Assembly (NCBI GenBank): GCA_030606765.1
Contig: JAUWFX010000064.1
Span: forward strand, 1 to 9,023
Length of the DNA: 9,023 nt
From: Dehalococcoidia bacterium
Lineage (GTDB): Bacteria; Chloroflexota; Dehalococcoidia; GIF9; AB-539-J10
Direction: 5' to 3'
A program made the translations under genes and the position numbers. Below are positions 1-6,540 of this stretch, in pieces; the first letter of the stretch is position 1; each line of letters begins with the position of its first letter. Below the pieces are notes generated by a model. It was given only the letters and a program-made list of their open reading frames with translations, was not told the origin of the DNA and ran no database searches.

Positions 1-428
1 TCGCCCGCCAGAGTCTCATAGAACCGCTTTTCCACAGGGAGGGTGCTTTCTTCGCTTCGAGAGTGATATAAATTATAAGACTTGATCTCCATATCCATAG
101 CTACCCTGATAGCTTCAAGTTCAGACTCGGCCACTTCAATCTTGCTGCCCAGTGCTTTAGTGGCTTCGGCGAACAGAGACTTGAGTTTTTTCCCTTTCTC
201 AGATGGTGGCTCTACATCAGGCCAATTCTGTCCTCTCTTGAGGGCTTCATATATTTCCTCAAATTTCTTACGGTGAATGTCTTCTTCATTAGCCAGGTGG
301 TGAAATAGTTCCTTAGCTAGCTTATTGCTGCTTTTCTGGCTTGCCTGCTGGTAAAACTCCTTACCCTCTATCTCCATCCGAACAGCGAGCTGAAGCACCT
401 CTATCGTTCTGGCCTGTTCATTTTCCAT
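1..428 (-). CDS. Rubrerythrin-family ferritin-like protein (C-terminus cut by window edge)
   Basis: The 142 visible residues from the ATG at 428 look like a rubrerythrin-type four-helix di-iron domain, which in anaerobes typically reduces hydrogen peroxide in the cytoplasm. Visible ligand candidates are E21/E24 ahead of F25-Y26, the E49-x-x-H52 motif, and a second helix with E114...Y118. The final ExxH motif of the family would fall just beyond the left edge, so completeness of the site cannot be judged. Any C-terminal rubredoxin domain is also unseen. The start is supported by AAGAGGAG (436-443) seven bases upstream. It lies 21 bp downstream of a desulforedoxin gene on the same strand, so the two are very probably co-transcribed, and a small Fe(Cys)4 protein is a plausible electron donor (inference). 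The protein is rich in Glu and Lys with no signal peptide. It could be a generic ferritin-like protein rather than a peroxidase. Confidence 0.85.
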   Translation of the reverse strand, partial: MENEQARTIEVLQLAVRMEIEGKEFYQQASQKSSNKLAKELFHHLANEEDIHRKKFEEIYEALKRGQNWPDVEPPSEKGKKLKSLFAEATKALGSKIEVAESELEAIRVAMDMEIKSYNLYHSRSEESTLPVEKRFYETLAG

Positions 429-449
429 TTGCTTGCTCCTCTTAAAACC

Positions 450-575
450 TTACGAGCTAATTAATTCCATATCCTGACCACAGCAGACTAGAGTGCCGCC
501 GCCAACCTTGGTCACCGTCACCTCATTGCCACAGACATTGCAGCGATATTTTTCACCAACTTTTTTAACAGCCAT
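450..575 (-). CDS. Desulforedoxin (small Fe(Cys)4 protein)
   Basis: This is a 41-residue protein and is easy to miss because of its size. It has the desulforedoxin signature: C12-x-x-C15 (YRCNVCGN) followed by a glycine-rich stretch and the vicinal pair C31-C32, then G-Q-D-M-E-L. These four cysteines bind one iron in desulforedoxin and in the N-terminal domain of desulfoferrodoxin. The superoxide reductase domain that follows in desulfoferrodoxin is absent because a TAA stop comes nine codons after the cysteine pair. The length is close to the 36-37 residues of classical desulforedoxin. The start is fixed by a strong AAGGAGA ribosome binding site (582-588) six bases upstream. It is the first gene of a likely two-gene operon with rubrerythrin. 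The role is probably electron transfer in oxygen or peroxide defence (inference from family and context). Confidence 0.9.
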   Translation of the reverse strand: MAVKKVGEKYRCNVCGNEVTVTKVGGGTLVCCGQDMELISS

Positions 576-754
576 TTTAATTCTCCTTTACAATATTATT
601 TATTCGCTGAGCCTCCGCAGGTAGCCAAGACGATATCTAGCGATCACACCTGAACGCCCTCCTGCGGACTAGTTTTGCCTGTATCTTGTATACCATCGAC
701 CCACATAACCTTCCGCTATAAGGTGAGGTAAATAGAGTGGTAGGTTTGCTTAAT
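576..754 (-). other. Long untranslated leader of the desulforedoxin operon with inverted repeats
   Basis: If transcription starts a few bases past the -10 at 755-760, the mRNA has about 170 nt of leader before the desulforedoxin ATG. Two inverted repeats are visible. One is a 5-bp pair around a 7-nt loop at 708-724 (ACCTT / AAGGT). The other is an 8-bp perfect pair, TCCGCAGG at 614-621 and CCTGCGGA at 661-668, enclosing 39 nt. I recognise no known riboswitch. A 20-codon reading frame in the leader has poorly spaced initiation signals and is not called. Confidence 0.35.
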
Positions 755-782
755 AATATAGCACAAGTCAATTTAACGTCAA
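755..782 (-). promoter_or_regulatory. Sigma-70-like promoter for the desulforedoxin-rubrerythrin operon
   Basis: Read on the minus strand there is TTGACG (777-782), a 16-bp spacer, then TATATT (755-760) in an A/T-rich context. This is close to the housekeeping consensus. It lies just past the antiporter stop and points toward desulforedoxin, giving the redox operon an independent promoter. The start of transcription would be near 748. Confidence 0.6.
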
Positions 783-826
783 GCAATAATGAGGCAAAGG
801 GCGGCGGAGTAACGCCTGGCGCTAGC

Positions 827-2065
827 TCAAGGTGAATTCGATGTCCCGCCTTTTCCCTTTGTCTCGCTGTTCGCCTGCGGCGATTTTCTAGCAAAGAGGG
901 GAATACCTACAGCTGAGATTATGACAGTAGTTGCGATAACCACTATCGTTATCTCGGGATAAAGCCGGGCATTGGGAATGCCCGAGGAAGCAACTATTGC
1001 AGCTACCACGGCGGCGGATAGACCTCGAGGCAGCATGGTAGCTAGTATTCCTGTGTTGGCAAGCAAGCTCTTTTTACCTATGGAAATAGCAGGGACTACT
1101 ATGCATCTTACTGCCAATAGCACCAAGGACAGGATGATGCTCGGTACAATTACGTTGGGGTCGTCAAAGGTTATCATCAGTCCCAAGTAAGCAAAGAAAA
1201 ATGTCTTCACTATGAAAGATATTTGAGAGTGGAACGTCATCATGGTATTGTGGATCTCGATAGTCCTCTTAGTGCGCAGAAATCTAGCAAAATCCATGCC
1301 GTTTCCCAGGATTAGGCCGAATACGAGAGCGAAAATAGCTCCGCTGCCTTGCAAACTTTCCACGGCGAGATAAAGTAAGAAAAGGACAGCTAAAGTCAAG
1401 ATATCATCGTATAGCTCGCCTTCTATGAAAGTCATCACCCAAAGCCAGGCAAATCCGGCGGCGCCGCCGATTCCCAGTCCTATAAGAAAGCGCATACCGA
1501 TAGCTTTAGCAATCACAGGACCTATATTCCCAGTCGCCCCAGCAGTCATAACTTCCAGGATAACTAGGGCAATCACAATCACCAAGGCGCCATTTAGAGC
1601 GGACTCTATATGTAATAGGGATGATGTCTCGGGAGAGACTTTAGCTCGCCCGATAAGAGGCATTACGATAGCAGGACTTGTGCCGCCCACGATGGCTCCA
1701 AGCAACAAACTATTCATCAATTCCCAATCCAGAACGTAGTAAACAAAGACCGCCGCCGCTATCATGCTGGCCACGATGCCCACTAAAGCGAGCGCTATTG
1801 CCCTGGGCGCGGTGGCTCGAGCTTGGGAAAACTCAAGGCCCAAACCACCGTTAAACAGAATCACGACCAAGGATAGATTGGCTATTATTGGCGCTGCCGG
1901 GGCTACCCAGGCCGGGTCTACAATATGTAAGACAGGCCCTGCCACGTAACCTAAACCTAGCAGCACTAATATATCGGGAAAACTTATTTTCTTGAAAAGG
2001 TAATCCCCTATGAATCCAATGATAAACAGAATTCCCAGAAATCCCAATATGTGTGGAGCTGTCAT
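827..2065 (-). CDS. Cation:proton antiporter, Na_H_Exchanger (CPA) family
   Basis: This is a 412-residue polytopic membrane protein with roughly a dozen hydrophobic segments spanning residues 3-393 and a short hydrophilic tail, and no RCK/TrkA domain. Such proteins exchange Na+ or K+ for H+ across the cytoplasmic membrane. Family landmarks are: FNGGLGLE (71-78); GGTSP (127-131) in the region of the unwound helix; E154-S-A-L-N158 in the core helix; F-A-Y-L-G-L (291-296); R320; and L-P-R347-G-L (345-349). The position after N158, normally an ion-binding Asp in ND- or TD-type motifs, is G159 (GGC codon), so ion coupling may be altered. The ATG is the first possible start because an in-frame TAA lies four codons upstream. 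The ribosome binding site is weak. It has its own putative promoter and is flanked by gaps of about 212 and 250 bp, so it is probably monocistronic. Substrate ion cannot be told from sequence. Confidence 0.85.
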   Translation of the reverse strand: MTAPHILGFLGILFIIGFIGDYLFKKISFPDILVLLGLGYVAGPVLHIVDPAWVAPAAPIIANLSLVVILFNGGLGLEFSQARATAPRAIALALVGIVASMIAAAVFVYYVLDWELMNSLLLGAIVGGTSPAIVMPLIGRAKVSPETSSLLHIESALNGALVIVIALVILEVMTAGATGNIGPVIAKAIGMRFLIGLGIGGAAGFAWLWVMTFIEGELYDDILTLAVLFLLYLAVESLQGSGAIFALVFGLILGNGMDFARFLRTKRTIEIHNTMMTFHSQISFIVKTFFFAYLGLMITFDDPNVIVPSIILSLVLLAVRCIVVPAISIGKKSLLANTGILATMLPRGLSAAVVAAIVASSGIPNARLYPEITIVVIATTVIISAVGIPLFARKSPQANSETKGKGGTSNSP

Positions 2066-2139
2066 CCCTTGCCTGCCTTATCTGTCAGAATCGAACCATA
2101 CCATGCTCAGTTCTTTCCGTAAATGCCAGACCTCATATT

Positions 2140-2174
2140 ATTATATCTTGGAGACAACTGCTCTGGATAGCAGT
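2140..2174 (-). promoter_or_regulatory. Candidate promoter and operator upstream of the antiporter gene
   Basis: On the minus strand a perfect -10 hexamer TATAAT (2140-2145) lies about 75 bp before the antiporter ATG. No good -35 box exists. At the -35 position there is instead a perfect 6-bp inverted repeat with a 6-nt centre (ACTGCT / AGCAGT, 2157-2174). A dyad centred on -35 would suit an activator or repressor site. This is inference from position only. Confidence 0.4.
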
Positions 2175-2277
2175 ACAATTCCACCTGAGAATTTTAGTAA
2201 TACTGTATTGAAATCTATCCTTCCCCGGCAAAGATTGAGATATCACCTACTTGTCGCAAGACCTCGAGAGGGGTAAA

Positions 2278-3936
2278 TCACATTTTTTCCGGGGCGCTCA
2301 TGCCCATGAGGTGAAGGACTTTGGCCAGGGCAATCTGTGTTGCCTTGACCAGCTTGAGACGTGCCTTGGTTAGCGCTTCGTCTTCAGACACAACCCGGCA
2401 TTGCTTATAGAAGCTGTGAAACACGGTGGCTAAATCTTGGGCGTAGTAAGGCAAATGGTGAGGCTCGAGAGTAACTGCCACCTGTTCTACTATTTCGGGG
2501 AGGAGTATCAAGCGGCGAATTAAGGTGAGCTCCGGCTCGGTGGTAAGCAGAGAAACATCACCCTGACTGCAGTCTATCTCCCGCTGTTTAGCGAGCTGAA
2601 GAATGCTGGCAATTCTAGCGTGAGCATATTGAACGTAATACACAGGATTTTCGGCTGATTGCCGCTTGGCGAGCTCTATATCGAAATCCATCTGGCTATC
2701 AGCGGAACGGGAGAGAAACAAGAAGCGACAAGCATCTGAGCCTACTTCGTCTACCAGCTCCTGTAGAGTAATAATATCGCCACTACGCTTGGATACTTTA
2801 ACTATCTCCTGGCCACGCCGCAGGGTGACTAACTGGCAGATTATCACCTTAAGCTGTTCAGGGTCACATCCCAAGGCCTTGAGCACCGCTTTCATTCGAG
2901 GGACATGTCCCTGATGGTCAGCCCCCCAGATATCAATCACCCGGTCGAATTTCCGCTCCAGAAACTTGTTGTAATGGTAGGCAACATCAGAGGCAAAATA
3001 GGTGGGAGAACCATCGCTGCGCACCAGGACATTGTCCTTGTCTTCGCCCAGGGCGCTCGATTCAAACCAGGTGGCGTTTTCCTTTTTGACAATATAGGCC
3101 CCGCCCTGGAGTAGTTCCATAGCCTTGTTATATTGCCCGCCCTGATAAAGGCTTCTTTCTGAGAACCAATTGTCAAAAACAACGTTTAGCAGCTCGAGGT
3201 CTTGTTTAATTCTTTGTAGCATCCTGGCAGTCCCAACCTCCGCCAGTTGTGAAGCTGCCTCGCTCTCGGGCAACGATAAAAATCTATCACCCTGCTCCTG
3301 AACTATTTCTTTGGCCAGGTCAATCATGTAATTGCCGTGGTAGCCATCCGGGGGCATGGTGGCTTCTTTGTCCAGGCATTGCCGGTAACGAGCATAGAGG
3401 GAACGGCCGAAGTTATCTATCTGGTTGCCCATATCATTTATGTAAAATTCTTTTTCTAGAGCATAGCCAGAGACGGTAAGCACATTAGCCAGGGTACTGC
3501 CTAAAACGGCACCACGGCCATGACCTACATGAAGAGGTCCGGTGGGGTTGACACTAACGAATTCAAGTTGGACCTTATTACCTTTGCCTAGCTCAATATC
3601 ACCATACGATTCACCAGCAGCCAGGACTGATTCCACTTCCGTACTCAGCCAGTCCTCCCGCAGGGTGAAGTTGATGAAGCCTGGCTCAGCAATCCAAATC
3701 CTGTCAATTTGGGGCGGTGGTACTATATGCTCAGAGACCTTTTCGGCTATAGCCATGGGGGACATCTTCATAGCCCGAGCCAGCTTCAAAGGGAGGCCTG
3801 AAGCAAAATCTCCGTGTTCGGGGTTTTGAGGATGTTCTATAAGCACCTCGGGCAAGGCGGCTGAAGCGAGGGCACCTTCTTGCTGTGCCTTCAATACAGC
3901 TTGCTGCAAACATCTGGCTAGTCCTTGCTTGATCAT
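2278..3936 (-). CDS. argS: Arginyl-tRNA synthetase
   Basis: This class I aminoacyl-tRNA synthetase charges tRNA-Arg with arginine in the cytoplasm. It is 552 residues from the chosen ATG, a normal length. In order it shows: an N-terminal tRNA D-loop-recognition domain (about 1-100, with NPEHGDFASGL); the HIGH-type signature HVGH (136-139) after VNPTGPL; a catalytic core with D-M-G-N-Q (168-172) and WGADHQGH (337-344); the KMSKS-equivalent KVSKRSG (380-386); and a C-terminal DALR anticodon-binding domain starting near YYVQYAHARI (433-442) and ending in the family-typical G-M-S-A-P-E-K-M. A TTG two codons upstream (3940-3942) is an alternative start. I prefer the ATG at 3934-3936, although neither has a clear ribosome binding site. 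It follows recG by about 70 bp and may be read through from it. The product is complete with no missing motif. Confidence 0.97.
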   Translation of the reverse strand: MIKQGLARCLQQAVLKAQQEGALASAALPEVLIEHPQNPEHGDFASGLPLKLARAMKMSPMAIAEKVSEHIVPPPQIDRIWIAEPGFINFTLREDWLSTEVESVLAAGESYGDIELGKGNKVQLEFVSVNPTGPLHVGHGRGAVLGSTLANVLTVSGYALEKEFYINDMGNQIDNFGRSLYARYRQCLDKEATMPPDGYHGNYMIDLAKEIVQEQGDRFLSLPESEAASQLAEVGTARMLQRIKQDLELLNVVFDNWFSERSLYQGGQYNKAMELLQGGAYIVKKENATWFESSALGEDKDNVLVRSDGSPTYFASDVAYHYNKFLERKFDRVIDIWGADHQGHVPRMKAVLKALGCDPEQLKVIICQLVTLRRGQEIVKVSKRSGDIITLQELVDEVGSDACRFLFLSRSADSQMDFDIELAKRQSAENPVYYVQYAHARIASILQLAKQREIDCSQGDVSLLTTEPELTLIRRLILLPEIVEQVAVTLEPHHLPYYAQDLATVFHSFYKQCRVVSEDEALTKARLKLVKATQIALAKVLHLMGMSAPEKM

Positions 3937-3942
3937 GATCAA
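3929..3942. repeat. 14-bp perfect palindrome over the argS start codon
   Basis: TTGATCATGATCAA reads the same on both strands. It includes both candidate argS start codons and two GATC sites. In RNA it could fold as a 5-bp stem with the AUG in the CAUG loop. A palindrome of this length is not rare by chance in 9 kb, so function is speculative. Confidence 0.4.
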
Positions 3943-3986
3943 ATTAATGCTAATAAATTAAATTCTAAATTTAACGGGTTCTCACC

Positions 3987-4004
3987 AAAATCGCAAGACC
4001 TGCG
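3987..4004 (-). terminator. Weak intrinsic-terminator-like hairpin after recG
   Basis: Just past the recG stop codon the transcript contains CGCAG-GTC-TTGCG (3992-4004), a short stem with one G-U pair, followed by AUUUU (3987-3991). The stem is short and the U-run is brief, so it may only reduce read-through into argS. Confidence 0.25.
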
Positions 4005-4009
4005 TGGAT

Positions 4010-6466
4010 TTAGCTCCATTCAGCGCCCCTGGACCATGCCCGACTCAATTGTTGACGTAAAGGTTGATGTTCGGCTTTGTTTAAATTGGGGTCGCTTTGA
4101 AAAAGAGTTATCGCCTCTTGCCGAACTAACTCCAGACTGCGTAAATCGGTTAGCTTGGCAAGTTTGAGGTCGGGCAAGCCGCTCTGGTGGGTGCCGAAAA
4201 ATTCCCCAGGACCTCGTAGCTCTAAGTCTTTCTCAGCCAGGGCGAAGCCATCATGAACCTTCTCCATCAGCCGGAGACGCTCCTTTGCTTCAGGTGAAAG
4301 CTTTTCCGGGATAAGCAGGCAGTAGCCCTGTTCTTTATCTCGTCCCACACGCCCCCTAAACTGGTGGAGCTGAGATAAGCCAAAGCGTTCAGCACCCTCT
4401 ATCATCATGACAGAGGCCCTGGGTACGTCGATGCCCACCTCCACCACCGAGGTTGACACCAGAATATCGAGCTCCCCGGCTCGAAAACGGCGCATCACCT
4501 CCTCTTTCTCATTGCCAGGCATTTGACCATGGAGTAGTCCTAATTTTAAATTCGGGAAAACCTCTCGGGATAGTCGCGCATATTCCGTTGTGGCGGCTTT
4601 GGCCTCGAGTATTTCGGATTCTTCGACTAAGGGGCAGATGATGAAAGCTTGTCGGCCATTGCTGACCTGGCGATGGAGGAAGCTGTAAGCCTTCTCTCTA
4701 TCTTGTGGTTCGAGACACTTTGTTTTCACTACCTGTCGCCCCGGCGGCAGCTCATCGATAACCGAAATGTCGAGGTCTCCATAGAGCGTCAGCGCCATGG
4801 TTCGAGGAATTGGTGTGGCAGTCATGACCAGGACATGGGGATTAAATCCTTTTTGCCGCAGGGCCGAGCGTTGTAGCACGCCAAAGCGGTGTTGCTCATC
4901 TATCACCGCCAACCCCAACTTGTTGAATTCCACTTCTTTTTGAATAAGGGCATGGGTGCCGACAACAATATCCACTTCACCTTGCCCGATTTTATAATGT
5001 AGCCTCTGCTTCTCGTTACTGCTGAGGCTCCCGATGAGCAAAGCGATGGTAAGCGGCCTGGAGAGAAAGTCTGTGTAGCACCTGATAGTTCCTTCGCCCG
5101 GCTCAGAACCCTGTTCCTGAGTGCCGACCTGGGACAGATAGCCACAGATATTGGTGTAGTGTTGCTCGGCTAAGACCTCAGTGGGCGCCATTAATGCCCC
5201 CTGGTAACCGTTGGCAGCAGCTATCAGGAGAGCCAGGGTCGCAATTACGGTTTTGCCGCTGCCTACCTCTCCCTGAAGAAGACGTGACATGGCTTTTGCT
5301 TGTTTCAGGTCGGTTAAAATTTCCTGCAGCACTCGTTCCTGGGCCTGGGTCAAGCTGAAAGGCAGGCAATTTAAAAATCTGCTGATAACTTCCTGGTCTA
5401 TATGAAAGGCATTGCCCGGCTGACCTTCCTGCCAGTCCCGCTTTCTAGCCAGCACGCCTAACTGAAGAAGAAATAGCTCGTCGAAGGATAACCTCCCTCT
5501 TGCCCTTTCCGCCATTGTCAGGTCATCGGGGTAGTGAACTTGAGCGATTGCGGAGGGAAGGTCTAATAATTGGCAGCGGGTCTTAATCTCTGAAGGCAGG
5601 AAATCACCTAATTGCCAGACATAGCCATCGACAGCCTCCTTGGTCCATTTCCTTACTTGCCTGGGATATAAGCCTTGAGTAAGGGGATAGACGGGAACCA
5701 GGCGCCCGGTGTGAATTAGTTCTTTATCTTTAAGCAATTCCCATTCCGGGGACTCGAATACCTTGTGTCCTTTGAACAGGCCGACTGTACCGCTGATTAC
5801 TAATCGGGCATTAGTACGGAAGCTTTTTGCCAGGTAAGGTTGATTAAACCAGACCACTCTAATGTTTCCCGTCTCGTCGCCGACAATTGCCTCTGTGCCT
5901 CGCCGGTTACCCAGAGTAGCTACTCTGGCTTGCCAGATTGTGCCTATGATAGTTTGCTCTTCACCTTCTATAAGTTCAGAGACGGGTTTCCTCCGGCTGT
6001 AATCGACATAGCGTCTGGGAAAGAAATAAAGCAAATCGAGCATTGCCCTGACATTGAGCCTGGCAAATTTGTTAGCTACGCTGGGCGTGATGCCTTTGAT
6101 AACGGTTATGGGCGAGTCCAGCCCTTCTCTTCGCTTCTGGCGGGGGGGGCTAGCTACTACCTTCTGACTACTGACTACTGACTTCTGACCACTGTTCGTT
6201 TTCGTCGTCTTTTCCAGCTTATCCAACCAGCCAAAGACATTTGTTATCCATCTCTTACGCTCATCCACGCCGTAAGAGCCGTAATTGGAATTGGCCAGGT
6301 TAAGTTCATCAAAGCCGCTTACAAGCTGCGGGTTATTGATACTCTGCCTGATTTGTCCGGCCTGCTTGTGAAGATACTTATCCAGGCCGCCGATTACTGC
6401 CTTATCGGTGTAACCTTTCCGGCATTCCAGCTCAAGAACGTTTCGTAGCGAATCAATGCCTGTCAC
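4010..6466 (-). CDS. recG: ATP-dependent DNA helicase RecG
   Basis: RecG remodels stalled replication forks and branch-migrates Holliday junctions. At 818 residues it exceeds the roughly 690 of E. coli RecG because of an N-terminal extension (about 1-118) containing KGYTDKAVIGGLDKYL and a variable basic linker. The wedge/OB domain follows (about 119-300, with LLYFFPRRYVDY). The helicase lobes carry Walker A GEVGSGKT (399-406), MAPTEVLAEQH (426-436), DEQH (523-526), MTATPIPRT (548-556), SVVEVGIDVP (673-682), and the QFRGRVGR motif (702-709). The C-terminal RecG segment (GPGEFFGTHQSG, 752-763) is intact. Between motifs Ia and Ib there are about 20 extra residues (near 449-470). Translation starts at a GTG two codons after an in-frame TAG, and it is the only start that keeps the extension. 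The ribosome binding site is weak. The linker is encoded by a heptamer array and a C8 run that could frameshift. Confidence 0.97.
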   Translation of the reverse strand: MTGIDSLRNVLELECRKGYTDKAVIGGLDKYLHKQAGQIRQSINNPQLVSGFDELNLANSNYGSYGVDERKRWITNVFGWLDKLEKTTKTNSGQKSVVSSQKVVASPPRQKRREGLDSPITVIKGITPSVANKFARLNVRAMLDLLYFFPRRYVDYSRRKPVSELIEGEEQTIIGTIWQARVATLGNRRGTEAIVGDETGNIRVVWFNQPYLAKSFRTNARLVISGTVGLFKGHKVFESPEWELLKDKELIHTGRLVPVYPLTQGLYPRQVRKWTKEAVDGYVWQLGDFLPSEIKTRCQLLDLPSAIAQVHYPDDLTMAERARGRLSFDELFLLQLGVLARKRDWQEGQPGNAFHIDQEVISRFLNCLPFSLTQAQERVLQEILTDLKQAKAMSRLLQGEVGSGKTVIATLALLIAAANGYQGALMAPTEVLAEQHYTNICGYLSQVGTQEQGSEPGEGTIRCYTDFLSRPLTIALLIGSLSSNEKQRLHYKIGQGEVDIVVGTHALIQKEVEFNKLGLAVIDEQHRFGVLQRSALRQKGFNPHVLVMTATPIPRTMALTLYGDLDISVIDELPPGRQVVKTKCLEPQDREKAYSFLHRQVSNGRQAFIICPLVEESEILEAKAATTEYARLSREVFPNLKLGLLHGQMPGNEKEEVMRRFRAGELDILVSTSVVEVGIDVPRASVMMIEGAERFGLSQLHQFRGRVGRDKEQGYCLLIPEKLSPEAKERLRLMEKVHDGFALAEKDLELRGPGEFFGTHQSGLPDLKLAKLTDLRSLELVRQEAITLFQSDPNLNKAEHQPLRQQLSRAWSRGAEWS
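6142..6149. repeat. Homopolymeric G8/C8 tract inside recG
   Basis: Eight consecutive G on the plus strand (C8 in the coding strand) encode the Pro-Pro of the recG linker (residues 107-108) and adjoining bases. A change of one base would shift the frame ahead of the whole helicase core. It lies 14 bp from the heptamer array. Confidence 0.9.
6164..6194. repeat. Heptanucleotide tandem repeat (CTGACTA)n inside recG
   Basis: The units CTGACTA, CTGACTA, CTGACTT and CTGACCA, followed by a partial CTG, give 4.4 copies of a 7-base unit (TAGTCAG on the coding strand). It encodes the Ser/Gln/Val-rich recG linker (about residues 92-103). The unit length is not a multiple of three, so gain or loss of one unit would shift the frame. 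It resembles the short tandemly repeated repetitive sequences known from cyanobacterial genomes. Confidence 0.85.
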
Positions 6467-6479
6467 TTTCTATTCCAAC

Positions 6480-6503
6480 CCAAAAAGGTTCGCAACCTCT
6501 TGG
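6480..6503 (-). terminator. Terminator- or attenuator-like hairpin between the DegV gene and recG
   Basis: The leftward transcript reads AAGAGGTT-GCG-AACCTTTT, an 8-bp stem with one G-U pair, running directly into a U5 stretch (6482-6486). With a bulge, the flanking CC/GG also pairs. It lies 13 bp before the recG GTG, so it could attenuate recG or restrict the ribosome binding region. It may be only partly effective because the U-run is followed by GGG. Confidence 0.4.
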
Positions 6504-6505
6504 AG

Positions 6506-6537
6506 ACCCCAGGTTTTTGTACAAAGTTAATCGGGGT
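6506..6537 (-). other. Stem-loop just after the DegV gene
   Basis: ACCCC (6506-6510) pairs with GGGGT (6533-6537) around a loop containing the perfect palindrome TTTGTACAAA (6516-6525). It begins 3 bp past the DegV stop codon. No U-run follows, so it is more likely an mRNA 3'-end structure than a terminator. Confidence 0.3.
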
Positions 6538-6540
6538 AGC

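Noticed and set aside
661..703. Possible 20-residue leader peptide in the desulforedoxin operon leader
   Set aside because: The GGAAGG upstream is only a couple of bases from the ATG, there is no codon pattern suggesting attenuation, and the length is easily reached by chance.
803..816. Possible terminator after the antiporter (GGCG/CGCC inverted repeat)
   Set aside because: The stem is only 4 bp and no U-run follows on the transcribed strand.
637..894. 85-codon minus-strand frame upstream of the desulforedoxin gene
   Set aside because: It overlaps the antiporter C-terminus in another frame and runs through the promoter of the redox operon. It is Arg-rich with no recognisable domain.
1425..1949. 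Plus-strand frames antisense to the antiporter
   Set aside because: These are composition shadows of a hydrophobic membrane gene, with no start signals or homology.
5840..6181. 113-codon plus-strand frame
   Set aside because: It is wholly antisense to recG, has no ribosome binding site or domain, and ends in the heptamer repeat.
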